A DNA stretch of 10,962 bases from Caldifarciminota bacterium. GTDB lineage: Bacteria > Hydrothermota > Tepidihabitantia > Tepidihabitantales > Tepidihabitantaceae. The stretch spans positions 1 through 10,962 of the forward strand of contig JAFGQF010000175.1 in NCBI GenBank assembly GCA_016935775.1, given 5' to 3'. Both the position numbers and the translations under genes were made by a program. Below, piece after piece: positions 1 through 5,762 of this stretch. The notes beneath the pieces are model-generated. The model was given only the letters and a program-made list of their open reading frames with translations. It was not told the origin of the DNA and searched no databases. The stretch's first letter is position 1. Every line of letters starts with the position of its first letter.

Positions 1-1037
1 CCCACCCTGGTGTCCGGGGCGTACCGGCACAGGTGCGCGTAGCGCGAAGACAGGCCCCCGACGTCATGCTCGACATCCACTGTCCGGCCGTAACCCCCGT
101 ACCAGCCGCGCCGGGTCACGAAGCCGTTCGCGACAACCCGAACCGGCGTGCCGAACGACGCCGCGTAGTCCAACCCCGAATGATTGATGACCCGGCGCCG
201 GAAAGGGTGCATCCTCGGCCCGAAGTCGGACGTGCGGCGGGCATGCTCGACCGGCGGGAAATCCAGCAGCCGTGCGAGCGACCGGCCGCCGGGGTCAACG
301 TAGAAACCGGAGCCCGAATCCGGCCGGTACAGGAAAGCGACGCCCGAGGCGCTGCGGCCCGCGTACCGGGCCAGCAGGATATCGGCGTGACGGTAGAACT
401 CGCCCGCCACCTCTAGCCGCTCGACAGCGAACCCGAACGTATCGCCCGGCTCGACCGTGCCGGGGAACCTGACCTGGTGTCTCAGCACCTCGCAAAAGTA
501 CTCGATGAGCTGCGGTTCGACACCGGCGTCGGCCATCGACTGCCAGAGAGAAGCCGCCACCGTCCCGGCGAAAGCAACCAAGTGGGTGTCAACCGCCGCG
601 CTGACCATCACGGCGCGCGCCGGCCCCGGCCGGACGGTCACGTCATAGCTGCAGGCCGGATCCAGGTGGTAGCGCAGCGCGACGAGCGACGAGTCCTCCA
701 GTACCAGCGTCACCGAATCGCCCGGCTGCAGGCTGTGGAACTCGAACCCGGCCGACTCCAGCGCGGCCTCGATGCCGACGCGCAGTGAATCGTCCACGCC
801 CATCCGCGACAACAACTGCCCGAACAGCTCGCCCTGCGCCAGCCGCCCGCCCTCGAAACGCCGCGTCTCGATGACTGAGGTATCCACCGTCACCGCTTCG
901 GGCGACGCCGGACCGCCGGCAGTAGACCGACATCGGCGCAACAACAGCGACGCGCCGAACACGACCACGGCCAGCAACGGCCACACCAGGAACCGAACAC
1001 AGCTTCGGCCGTTCCCACGGGCCGGCCTGACGGACAT
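1..1037 (-). CDS. M23 family metallopeptidase, membrane-anchored, C-terminus cut by window edge
   Basis: Likely zinc peptidoglycan endopeptidase of the M23 (LytM/MepM-like) family acting in the cell envelope. I translated 345 residues from the ATG at 1037-1035. A hydrophobic segment at about residues 14-33 should be a signal anchor. Residues 55-260 resemble the LysM/OapA-like and middle domains found in front of M23 domains in Csd3/MepM-type proteins (inferred from layout). The M23 domain starts near residue 270 with SDFGPRMHPF, then HSGLDYAASFGTPV, giving the first metal ligands H286 and D290, and SRYAHL at 331-336. The second ligand motif (HxH) would lie beyond the window. The start ATG shares one base with the feoC stop (TGATG), so it should be translated by coupling as the last visible gene of the iron operon. 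The family call is firm; the biological role and the link to iron are unknown. Confidence 0.88.
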   Translation of the reverse strand, partial: MSVRPARGNGRSCVRFLVWPLLAVVVFGASLLLRRCRSTAGGPASPEAVTVDTSVIETRRFEGGRLAQGELFGQLLSRMGVDDSLRVGIEAALESAGFEFHSLQPGDSVTLVLEDSSLVALRYHLDPACSYDVTVRPGPARAVMVSAAVDTHLVAFAGTVAASLWQSMADAGVEPQLIEYFCEVLRHQVRFPGTVEPGDTFGFAVERLEVAGEFYRHADILLARYAGRSASGVAFLYRPDSGSGFYVDPGGRSLARLLDFPPVEHARRTSDFGPRMHPFRRRVINHSGLDYAASFGTPVRVVANGFVTRRGWYGGYGRTVDVEHDVGGLSSRYAHLCRYAPDTRV

Positions 1038-1273
1038 CAGGGTTTCTTCACCACTTCGTAACCGATGACCGGCATATCCTGGCACTTGCCCTGGTACGGG
1101 CACCCGCGACACCCCTTGGGCCGGCACTCCGGATGCAGCTCCCGAATCAACCCCTTGCGGACCATATACCGAAGCATCTGCTCGAGCGCGCCCTGCTCGA
1201 CCTTGAGCTTGCGGCTCAGCTTCTTCAGCGTGACCGGCCCGTGCTCCACCTCGGCCAGGATACGGCCGATCAT
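1037..1273 (-). CDS. feoC: FeoC-like winged-helix protein with four-cysteine motif
   Basis: A 78-residue protein. The N-terminal half (about residues 1-46) reads as a small winged-helix domain (IGRILAEV, VTLKKLSRKLKV, LEQMLRYMVRKGLI). The C-terminal part carries C50, C55, C58 and C64 in a Cx4Cx2Cx5C pattern, as in FeoC proteins, where the cysteines are thought to bind an Fe-S cluster and sense iron or oxygen. In enterobacteria FeoC protects FeoB from proteolysis or acts as a transcriptional regulator; which applies here is unknown. The ATG overlaps the feoB stop as ATGA (4 bases), so expression should be coupled to feoB. A weak Shine-Dalgarno GGGAG lies nine bases upstream. The stop overlaps the start of the peptidase gene by one base. 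Position next to feoB plus the cysteine pattern make the call strong, though the gene is too short for certainty about function. Confidence 0.88.
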   Translation of the reverse strand: MIGRILAEVEHGPVTLKKLSRKLKVEQGALEQMLRYMVRKGLIRELHPECRPKGCRGCPYQGKCQDMPVIGYEVVKKP

Positions 1274-3294
1274 GTAACGAGGCTCCCGACCTGGAAAATG
1301 ACGACCGCCAGCAGCCAGCCAAGCGCGAGCGTGTACCCGACCGAAAGCAATGCCCACTTCCAGTTCGTCTCCCGCCTGATGGCCGCGATGGTCGCGACGC
1401 AGGGAATGTAGACGAGCGACATCACCATGAAGGCATAGGCGGACAAGGGTGTGAAGCTCTGACGAAGCACATCGGCCAAACCGCCCGGCCCGGCGCCGTG
1501 AATCGCGCCCATCGTGCCGATGACGATTTCCTTGGCAACGACGCCAGCCGCGAGCGAGACCGCCACCCACCAGTAGCCGAAACCGGCCGGCCTGAGCAAG
1601 GGCGCGAGCAGGCTCCCCAGCCGGCCGATGACGCTTGCCTCGGACGCGTACTCCACGCCCCACGGCAGGCTCGCCAGCAGCCAGATGACAACCGAGGTCA
1701 GGGCGATGATGGTGCCCGCCTTGCGCACGAACAGCCAGGCCCGCTCCCACATGTGGACGAGTATGCTGCGCAGGGTCGGCAGGTGATAGGGCGGCATCTC
1801 CATTATCAGCGGCGCGGACTCGCTCTTGAAGAACACCCACTTGAACAGCCGCGCCACCAGCACGGCCAGAACCATCCCCAACAGGTAGAGCGAGAAGACG
1901 ACCAGGCCGCGATGCCGGGAAAAGAAGACGCCCGCGAACAGGATGTAAATCGGCAACCGGGCCGAGCACGACATCAACGGGTTGACCAGCACCGTGAGAA
2001 TCCGGTCCTTGCGCGACTCCAGCGTCCTCGTCGCCATTATCGCCGGCACGTTGCACCCGAACCCGATGATCATCGGGATGAACGACTTGCCGTGAAGCCC
2101 GAGCAGGTGCATGAACCGGTCCATCACGAACGCCGCCCGCGCCATGTACCCGGACTCCTCGAGCAGCGCAATGACCGCGAACAAGATGACGATATTGGGA
2201 ACAAAGACCAGCACCGAACCGACCCCGCCGATGATGCCCTCGACCAGCAGCGAGGCCAGCCACGCCGGCGCCTGGACCAGCGCCAGCCCGGAAGAAATCA
2301 CCGAGCCCAGCCAGCCGAAGAGCCGTTCGATGAGACCGCTCAGCGGCGCGCCGACCCTGAAAACCAGCTGGAACGTCCCCCACATCAGCAACAGGAAGAT
2401 CGGTATTCCGACCCAGCGGTTGGTGACCACCGAGTCAATCCTGTCGGTCAGCGAAATCCGCCTCAGGAGGTCCGCGCGGTGCCGGGTGCATTCGTGCGCC
2501 ACCCCGTTCAGGAACCCGTAGCGCCGCTCGACCACCGCCGTCTCGATGTCAAGATCCAGGCGTCGCTCCAACCGGGCGCGCACCACTGCCAGCGTTTCCC
2601 TTACCCGAGCGGCCTGCTCGTCGTCGCCGAGCCGCGCGACCGCCTCTGGGTCGCCCTCGAGCAGCTTCAGGGCCAGCCAGCGCGCCTGGCTCGACCGGCC
2701 CGGCCACGCGGCGACAATCGGCCCGACCAGTTGCTCGATGCCGGCCTCGATGTCGCGGCCGTAGGAGATCGTCAGCCCGGGCGGCGGCGGCGCGCGTTGG
2801 ATATCGTGCACCACCCGCTTCAGGGTCTCGATGCCGACGCCCATCGATGCCACGGTCGTCACGACCTTGACCCCCAGCACCTTCTCAAGCTGCGCGGTGT
2901 CAATCTCGATGCCGCGTGACTGCGCGATGTCCACCATGTTCAGCGCCACGACGACGGTCGCGCCCAGCTCGAGCAACTGGGCCACCAGGTACAGGTTCCG
3001 CTCAAGGTTCGACGCGTCAACAACCGCTACCACCGCGTCCGGCTTCTCGGCGACCAGGTATTCCCTGGCAACCCGCTCATCGAGGGTGTAGGCGTCCAGC
3101 GCATAGGTCCCGGGCAGGTCCACCACCGTCACCTCGTGCCCCTGGTAAATGAACCGCCCCTCCTTCTTCTCGACGGTCACGCCCGGCCAGTTGCCGACCG
3201 ACTGCCTCGCCCCGGTCAGCGCGTTGTACAGGCTGGTCTTGCCGGAATTGGGGTTGCCGGCCAAGGCCACGGTGATGGCCCGCTTGCCCGTCAA
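1270..3294 (-). CDS. feoB: Ferrous iron transport protein B (FeoB), TTG start
   Basis: Inner-membrane Fe(II) transporter with a cytosolic GTPase domain, 674 residues from the TTG at 3294-3292. Visible G-motifs are G1 GNPNSGKTS (13-21), a conserved GNWPGVTVEKKEG segment (34-46), G3 DLPG (59-62) and G4 NMVD (119-122). The membrane part has two Gate-type repeats with the conserved cysteine motifs GFGCNVPAI and MSCSARLPIY, and later YIPCVATIAAI. It is shorter than E. coli FeoB but full for the core family. The TTG start is chosen because it is the only start that keeps the first beta-strand of the G domain. It overlaps the feoA stop as TTGA, and GGGGAGG lies just upstream. An in-frame extension to 3465 would run through feoA in another frame and looks like shadow. 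It sits between feoA and feoC in an overlapping operon, presumably repressed by the DtxR protein under iron sufficiency. Confidence 0.97.
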   Translation of the reverse strand: MTGKRAITVALAGNPNSGKTSLYNALTGARQSVGNWPGVTVEKKEGRFIYQGHEVTVVDLPGTYALDAYTLDERVAREYLVAEKPDAVVAVVDASNLERNLYLVAQLLELGATVVVALNMVDIAQSRGIEIDTAQLEKVLGVKVVTTVASMGVGIETLKRVVHDIQRAPPPPGLTISYGRDIEAGIEQLVGPIVAAWPGRSSQARWLALKLLEGDPEAVARLGDDEQAARVRETLAVVRARLERRLDLDIETAVVERRYGFLNGVAHECTRHRADLLRRISLTDRIDSVVTNRWVGIPIFLLLMWGTFQLVFRVGAPLSGLIERLFGWLGSVISSGLALVQAPAWLASLLVEGIIGGVGSVLVFVPNIVILFAVIALLEESGYMARAAFVMDRFMHLLGLHGKSFIPMIIGFGCNVPAIMATRTLESRKDRILTVLVNPLMSCSARLPIYILFAGVFFSRHRGLVVFSLYLLGMVLAVLVARLFKWVFFKSESAPLIMEMPPYHLPTLRSILVHMWERAWLFVRKAGTIIALTSVVIWLLASLPWGVEYASEASVIGRLGSLLAPLLRPAGFGYWWVAVSLAAGVVAKEIVIGTMGAIHGAGPGGLADVLRQSFTPLSAYAFMVMSLVYIPCVATIAAIRRETNWKWALLSVGYTLALGWLLAVVIFQVGSLVT

Positions 3295-3755
3295 CCCGCC
3301 TCCCCGGCGAGCCGGACCAGCAGGCGCCGGGCAATCCCCTGCCCGAGATGCTCCTCCCGGCCGCCAAGAACGACCAGCACCTGGCCGTGCCCGGACCCGG
3401 ACAACTTCACGAGTTCGCTCCCCGGCCCGACGCCGAGCCGGCGCAAACGATGGCGCATCCCCCACCCGGCCCGCATCCCGGTGACGACCAGCCTCGCGCC
3501 AACCGGCGCCGAGGCCAGCGACAACTCCTCGACCGGCTCCACCGCCACCTGGGCAGCCTCCTCCTTCCGCAGCGAGATGCAGTAATCCTTGACCGCGAAA
3601 GCAACCGGGTCGCCCATCGGCGCCTTCCGCAGCACGTCCACGACGGCGCCCGGGACAAAGCCCATCGAAAGCAACCGACGTTTCGACGCCGGGTTACCGG
3701 ACAGCTCGCGGACCACCCCGCGCTCGCCGACGCCCAGCTCACTCAGCGGCTTCAT
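3291..3755 (-). CDS. feoA: FeoA with two tandem FeoA (SH3-like) domains
   Basis: Small cytosolic partner of FeoB in Fe(II) uptake, 154 residues. FeoA is usually about 75-80 residues; here two copies of the fold are fused. Domain 1 (about 1-73) has the typical MKPLSELGVGERGVV start, KRRLLSMGFVPGAVVDVL and the final VKDYCISLRKEEA. Domain 2 (about 77-149) repeats the scheme: LASAPVGARLVVTGM, RHRLRRLGVGPGSELVKLS, then GGREEHLGQGIARRLLV. The ATG at 3755 is chosen because the canonical FeoA N-terminus begins there; a GGGGGA purine run is about 10 bases upstream, and the extra upstream residues overlap dtxR. Overlaps are 17 bases with dtxR upstream and four with feoB downstream. Tandem FeoA proteins are known in some bacteria, so this is a variant rather than a new family. 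FeoA is thought to bind FeoB and aid transport or GTPase control. Confidence 0.93.
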   Translation of the reverse strand: MKPLSELGVGERGVVRELSGNPASKRRLLSMGFVPGAVVDVLRKAPMGDPVAFAVKDYCISLRKEEAAQVAVEPVEELSLASAPVGARLVVTGMRAGWGMRHRLRRLGVGPGSELVKLSGSGHGQVLVVLGGREEHLGQGIARRLLVRLAGEAG

Positions 3756-4266
3756 CGCTGCTTCCCCCGCGTTGCGCCGGAACCCGCGAACAATCGCCCG
3801 ACTCCAGGCACGAGCCGAGCTGGCGCAACGAGATACTTTCATCATCATCGTGCGCGCGCACGAACTCGACCAACCGCACCAGCCGCTGCAGGGTCTGGCA
3901 ACTCAGCACATGTTCCATCCGGCAGGCATCCCCGGCCGCGACCTCATCCGGCACGCCGACCACGTCGCGGAGAAACTCGTGCAGCAGCCGGTGACGCCGG
4001 AACATCTCCTCGGCCAGCAACGCGCCCCGGGCGGTGAGCTGCACCTCGCCGTAGCGCTCGTGCCTTACCAGCCCCTTCTGCTCCAGGCTCGACAACGCCG
4101 CGCTGACCGACGGCTTCGTGACGCCCAAATGCGCGGCGATATCGGTCACCCGCACCCGCTGCCCACTGCGCGATATCACCAGCACGGCCTCAAGATAATC
4201 CTCGCCGCTCTGGCCCAACTGCCCGGGCACCAACGCCTGTTGGACATCCCTAACAGAGTTAGACAT
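3739..4266 (-). CDS. DtxR-family iron-dependent transcriptional repressor
   Basis: Metal-responsive winged-helix repressor, 175 residues, first gene of the feo operon. The N-terminal DNA-binding domain runs about 17-85 (GEDYLEAVLVI, VTDIAAHLGVTKPSVSAALSSLEQKGLV). The dimerisation and metal domain follows, with RHRLLHEFL and DACRMEHVLS. Alignment by eye to diphtheria DtxR puts C115, E118 and H119 at C102, E105 and H106 of the primary metal site. A Cys there is typical of iron-type DtxR/IdeR rather than Mn-type MntR. Ancillary-site residues look partly lost: H79 is matched by H92, but E83 and H98 correspond to H96 and A111. The SH3-like third domain is absent. ATG 4266 is preferred over the TTG at 4299 because that TTG is the -35 box. 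The start codon lies inside a DtxR-box-like repeat, so autorepression is expected. Confidence 0.92.
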   Translation of the reverse strand: MSNSVRDVQQALVPGQLGQSGEDYLEAVLVISRSGQRVRVTDIAAHLGVTKPSVSAALSSLEQKGLVRHERYGEVQLTARGALLAEEMFRRHRLLHEFLRDVVGVPDEVAAGDACRMEHVLSCQTLQRLVRLVEFVRAHDDDESISLRQLGSCLESGDCSRVPAQRGGSSDEAAE

Positions 4267-4273
4267 AGCTAAC
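4258..4273 (-). promoter_or_regulatory. Putative DtxR/IdeR-type operator over the dtxR start codon
   Basis: GTTAG (4258-4262) and CTAAC (4269-4273) form a perfect 5-bp inverted repeat with a six-base centre. A further CTAAC at 4250-4254 pairs with the same GTTAG around a three-base centre, so three half-sites are tiled across 4250-4273. The half-site resembles the TTAGG/CCTAA half-sites of DtxR and IdeR boxes. The element covers the dtxR ATG (4264-4266), the expected transcription start and the last two bases of the -10 box. Binding by the repressor encoded downstream would block the whole feo operon. The repeat is seen directly; the binding protein is inferred. Confidence 0.7.
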
Positions 4274-4299
4274 AATACAGCATCGCATCTCTTTGTCAA
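4272..4299 (-). promoter_or_regulatory. Promoter of the dtxR-feoABC-M23 operon, apparently leaderless
   Basis: On the minus strand a perfect -35 TTGACA (4299-4294) is followed after 16 bases by TATTGT (4277-4272), a 4/6 match to the -10 consensus. Transcription would start about six or seven bases later, at 4265-4266, which is the A or T of the dtxR ATG. The mRNA would then have no leader. The operator-like repeat at 4258-4273 overlaps the promoter's downstream end. Confidence 0.68.
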
Positions 4300-4580
4300 G
4301 CTCTTTCAGTTGTTCTTGAATGCGAGTCAACAGGCGCTGGCAGGCAAGCAGGAGGCGGACGAGGCAACCGAGGTTGTGAGCGCGGCCCGGTTCCTGGTAG
4401 GCCCGACTCCAACCAGTGTCATCGAACCGGTCGGAACCTGCCCGTAGTGTCCAGTGCACGCCATTCCTTTGAGTGACGTTCCGGTACAGGTACTGCCGAG
4501 CGCGAGCGCTGTTTCAACCAGGTGGGCGACACGTCGCGCGACAGGGACGCTGCCCGGGACGCAGCAGTGTCGGAGACTGC

Positions 4581-4598
4581 CCCGGGGCATGCCCCGGG
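4581..4598. repeat. 18-bp perfect palindrome CCCGGGGCATGCCCCGGG
   Basis: The 18 bases read identically on both strands. The flanks add a near-direct repeat (TGCCCCGGGGCA then TGCCCCGGGCA). No T-run follows on either strand, so it is not a standard intrinsic terminator. It may be a protein-binding site or part of a structured RNA. Confidence 0.6.
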
Positions 4599-4772
4599 CA
4601 CGCCCACACCGAAAGCCGTCAAGGCGGCGGGGACACTCCAAGTTTCTGTAAATTCGCATCTTGCCCGGATTGCGGCCGCGGCAAACCTGGCTTAGGTCAC
4701 AAACCGGTCGCCCTGCCTCTTCCCCGGCGACAAGCGCGCCGGTGACCGGGCGGCGAGGGTCAAGCCAGACAT

Positions 4773-4782
4773 CACCGCGGTG
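4773..4782. promoter_or_regulatory. Possible operator palindrome CACCGCGGTG upstream of pfkB promoter
   Basis: A 10-bp perfect palindrome ends 13 bases before the -35 box of the pfkB promoter. Another short palindrome, CCGGTGACCGG, lies at 4739-4749. Position would suit a regulator of the fructose genes, but such short GC-rich palindromes occur by chance in this composition. Confidence 0.25.
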
Positions 4783-4795
4783 TCTTGCCGGTGGT

Positions 4796-4824
4796 TTGAC
4801 TCACCCGGGCGGGGTTCTTAGAAT
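4796..4824 (+). promoter_or_regulatory. Sigma70-like promoter of the pfkB-fba operon
   Basis: TTGACT (4796-4801) and TAGAAT (4819-4824) are 5/6 matches each to the -35 and -10 consensus, with an ideal 17-base spacer. Transcription should start near 4831, only about six bases before the ATG at 4837. The purine run AGGGAG (4828-4833) sits only three bases before the ATG, so the mRNA is either leaderless or has a very short leader with a cramped ribosome site. Confidence 0.72.
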
Positions 4825-4836
4825 GGCAGGGAGCCT

Positions 4837-5760
4837 ATGGTCTTCACGGTTACTTTGAATCCAGCGGTTGACCGGACGTTGTTCGTGGAGCGTCTGCGGA
4901 CCGATTCTTCGAACCGGGTCCGGCGCGAGGCGCGCTATGCCGGCGGCAAGGGTATCGACGTTTCGCGCGCCCTGGCCTCGATGGGCGTGCCGACCGTCGC
5001 CCTGGGTTTCGTCGGCGGGTTCGACGGCAAGGAGTTTGAGGGCCGGTTGTTGAACGAGGGCGTGGCCTGCGATTTTACGCGGATTTCCGGCGAGATCCGG
5101 ACAAACGTCATCATCCACGACGAGGAGTCGGGCCACGAGACCGCCCTGCTCGCCAGCGGCCCGGAGATTCAGCCGGTGGAGTTGATGGAGTTCATCGAGA
5201 AGCTGGAGCGGTTGTCCGATGCCCGGTACCTGGTAGTCTCCGGTTCTTTGCCGCGCGGGCTGACGCCGGCCGTATACCGGCGCGTCATCCAGGTGGGCAA
5301 CGACCGCGGCGCCCGGACCGTGCTGGACGCCTCGGGCGAGGCCCTGCGCCTGGGCATCCGCGCCCGGCCGTCGGTCATCAAGCCGAACCGGTCCGAGCTG
5401 GCCGAACTGGCTGGCCGCGAGCTGGCCGATGTCGCCGCCATCGTCGGTTTCTGCCGGGAGCTGCAGGACCAGGTGCCGACGGTGCTGGTTTCGCTCGGGC
5501 CGGACGGCATCGTGATGGTGGAGTCCGGCCGCGCCCTGCACGCCCGGCCGCCCAAGGTGGAGGTGAAGAGCACGGTCGGGGCCGGCGATTGCGCGGTTGC
5601 GGGATTCCTGCACGGGCTCATCCGGGACGAGAGCCCGGCCGGTTGCCTGCGCCGGGCCGTGGCCAGCGGGACCGCCGCGACCCTGAACGACGGCACCGGC
5701 CTGTGCCGGCCCGAGGACGTGGCCCGGCTGGTTGAACAGGTGACGGTCGAGGAGGTCTGA
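4837..5760 (+). CDS. fruK: PfkB-family 1-phosphofructokinase (or related hexose-phosphate kinase)
   Basis: Cytosolic ribokinase-fold sugar kinase, 307 residues, probably phosphorylating fructose 1-phosphate to fructose 1,6-bisphosphate with ATP. The N-terminus MVFTVTLNPAVDRTL is characteristic of the 1-PFK/LacC/PfkB subgroup. The substrate motif is AGGKGIDVSRAL (35-46), KPNRSEL is at 182-188, and the C-terminal signature STVGAGDCAVAGF (245-257) gives the anion hole and catalytic base D251. Two small departures stand out: the usual GGKGIN has Asp40 in place of Asn, and GAGDS has Cys252 in place of Ser. Start ATG fits the family exactly. The stop is two bases before the aldolase start, which uses the product. 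No PTS or fructose transporter is visible, so it could instead act on tagatose 6-phosphate or serve as a glycolytic PfkB; the kinase call is firm, the substrate is inferred from subgroup and neighbour. Confidence 0.9.
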   Translation: MVFTVTLNPAVDRTLFVERLRTDSSNRVRREARYAGGKGIDVSRALASMGVPTVALGFVGGFDGKEFEGRLLNEGVACDFTRISGEIRTNVIIHDEESGHETALLASGPEIQPVELMEFIEKLERLSDARYLVVSGSLPRGLTPAVYRRVIQVGNDRGARTVLDASGEALRLGIRARPSVIKPNRSELAELAGRELADVAAIVGFCRELQDQVPTVLVSLGPDGIVMVESGRALHARPPKVEVKSTVGAGDCAVAGFLHGLIRDESPAGCLRRAVASGTAATLNDGTGLCRPEDVARLVEQVTVEEV

Positions 5761-5762
5761 CC

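Larger units (their letters stand above)
4300..4795. other. Non-coding spacer between divergent operons with several inverted repeats
   Basis: About 500 bases separate the two divergent promoters, unusual in a window where most genes touch. Short ORFs exist on both strands (for example 4419-4622 and 4327-4659 minus, 4473-4745 plus), but none has a recognisable motif, a good ribosome site or convincing composition. I find no tRNA or rRNA. The stretch holds CGACAC (4527-4532) pairing with GTGTCG (4567-4572) around an inner GCTGC/GCAGC hairpin (4549-4553/4561-4565), an 18-bp palindrome at 4581-4598, GTCGCC/GGCGAC (4707-4712/4726-4731), CCGGTGACCGG (4739-4749) and CACCGCGGTG (4773-4782). It could hold an unrecognised structured RNA, long leader or regulator sites, or a decayed gene; sequence alone does not decide. 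Confidence 0.5.

Noticed and set aside
33..984. Several short open frames on both strands over the peptidase gene
   Set aside because: The M23 reading frame covers the whole region with recognisable motifs; the others are shadows.
1498..2919. A 473-codon plus-strand open frame opposite feoB
   Set aside because: Low-complexity Arg/Gln/Asp/Pro translation with no motif, wholly antisense to the strongly supported feoB.
3295..3465. Extending FeoB upstream to the in-frame start at 3465
   Set aside because: The extra 57 residues overlap the conserved second FeoA domain in another frame and look like shadow; the TTG at 3294 has a good ribosome site and gives a normal FeoB N-terminus.
4267..4299. 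An 11-codon N-terminal extension of dtxR from TTG at 4299
   Set aside because: The TTG is the perfect -35 hexamer; the extension reads as non-conserved sequence, and ATG 4266 fits DtxR-family N-termini.
4581..4640. The 18-bp palindrome as an intrinsic terminator
   Set aside because: No T-tract follows on either strand, and no gene end is close by.
4327..4659. Short minus-strand ORFs (4327-4659, 4419-4622) as possible genes or a frameshifted pseudogene
   Set aside because: No recognisable motif, no ribosome site, and joining frames does not give a family I know. Left as unexplained spacer.
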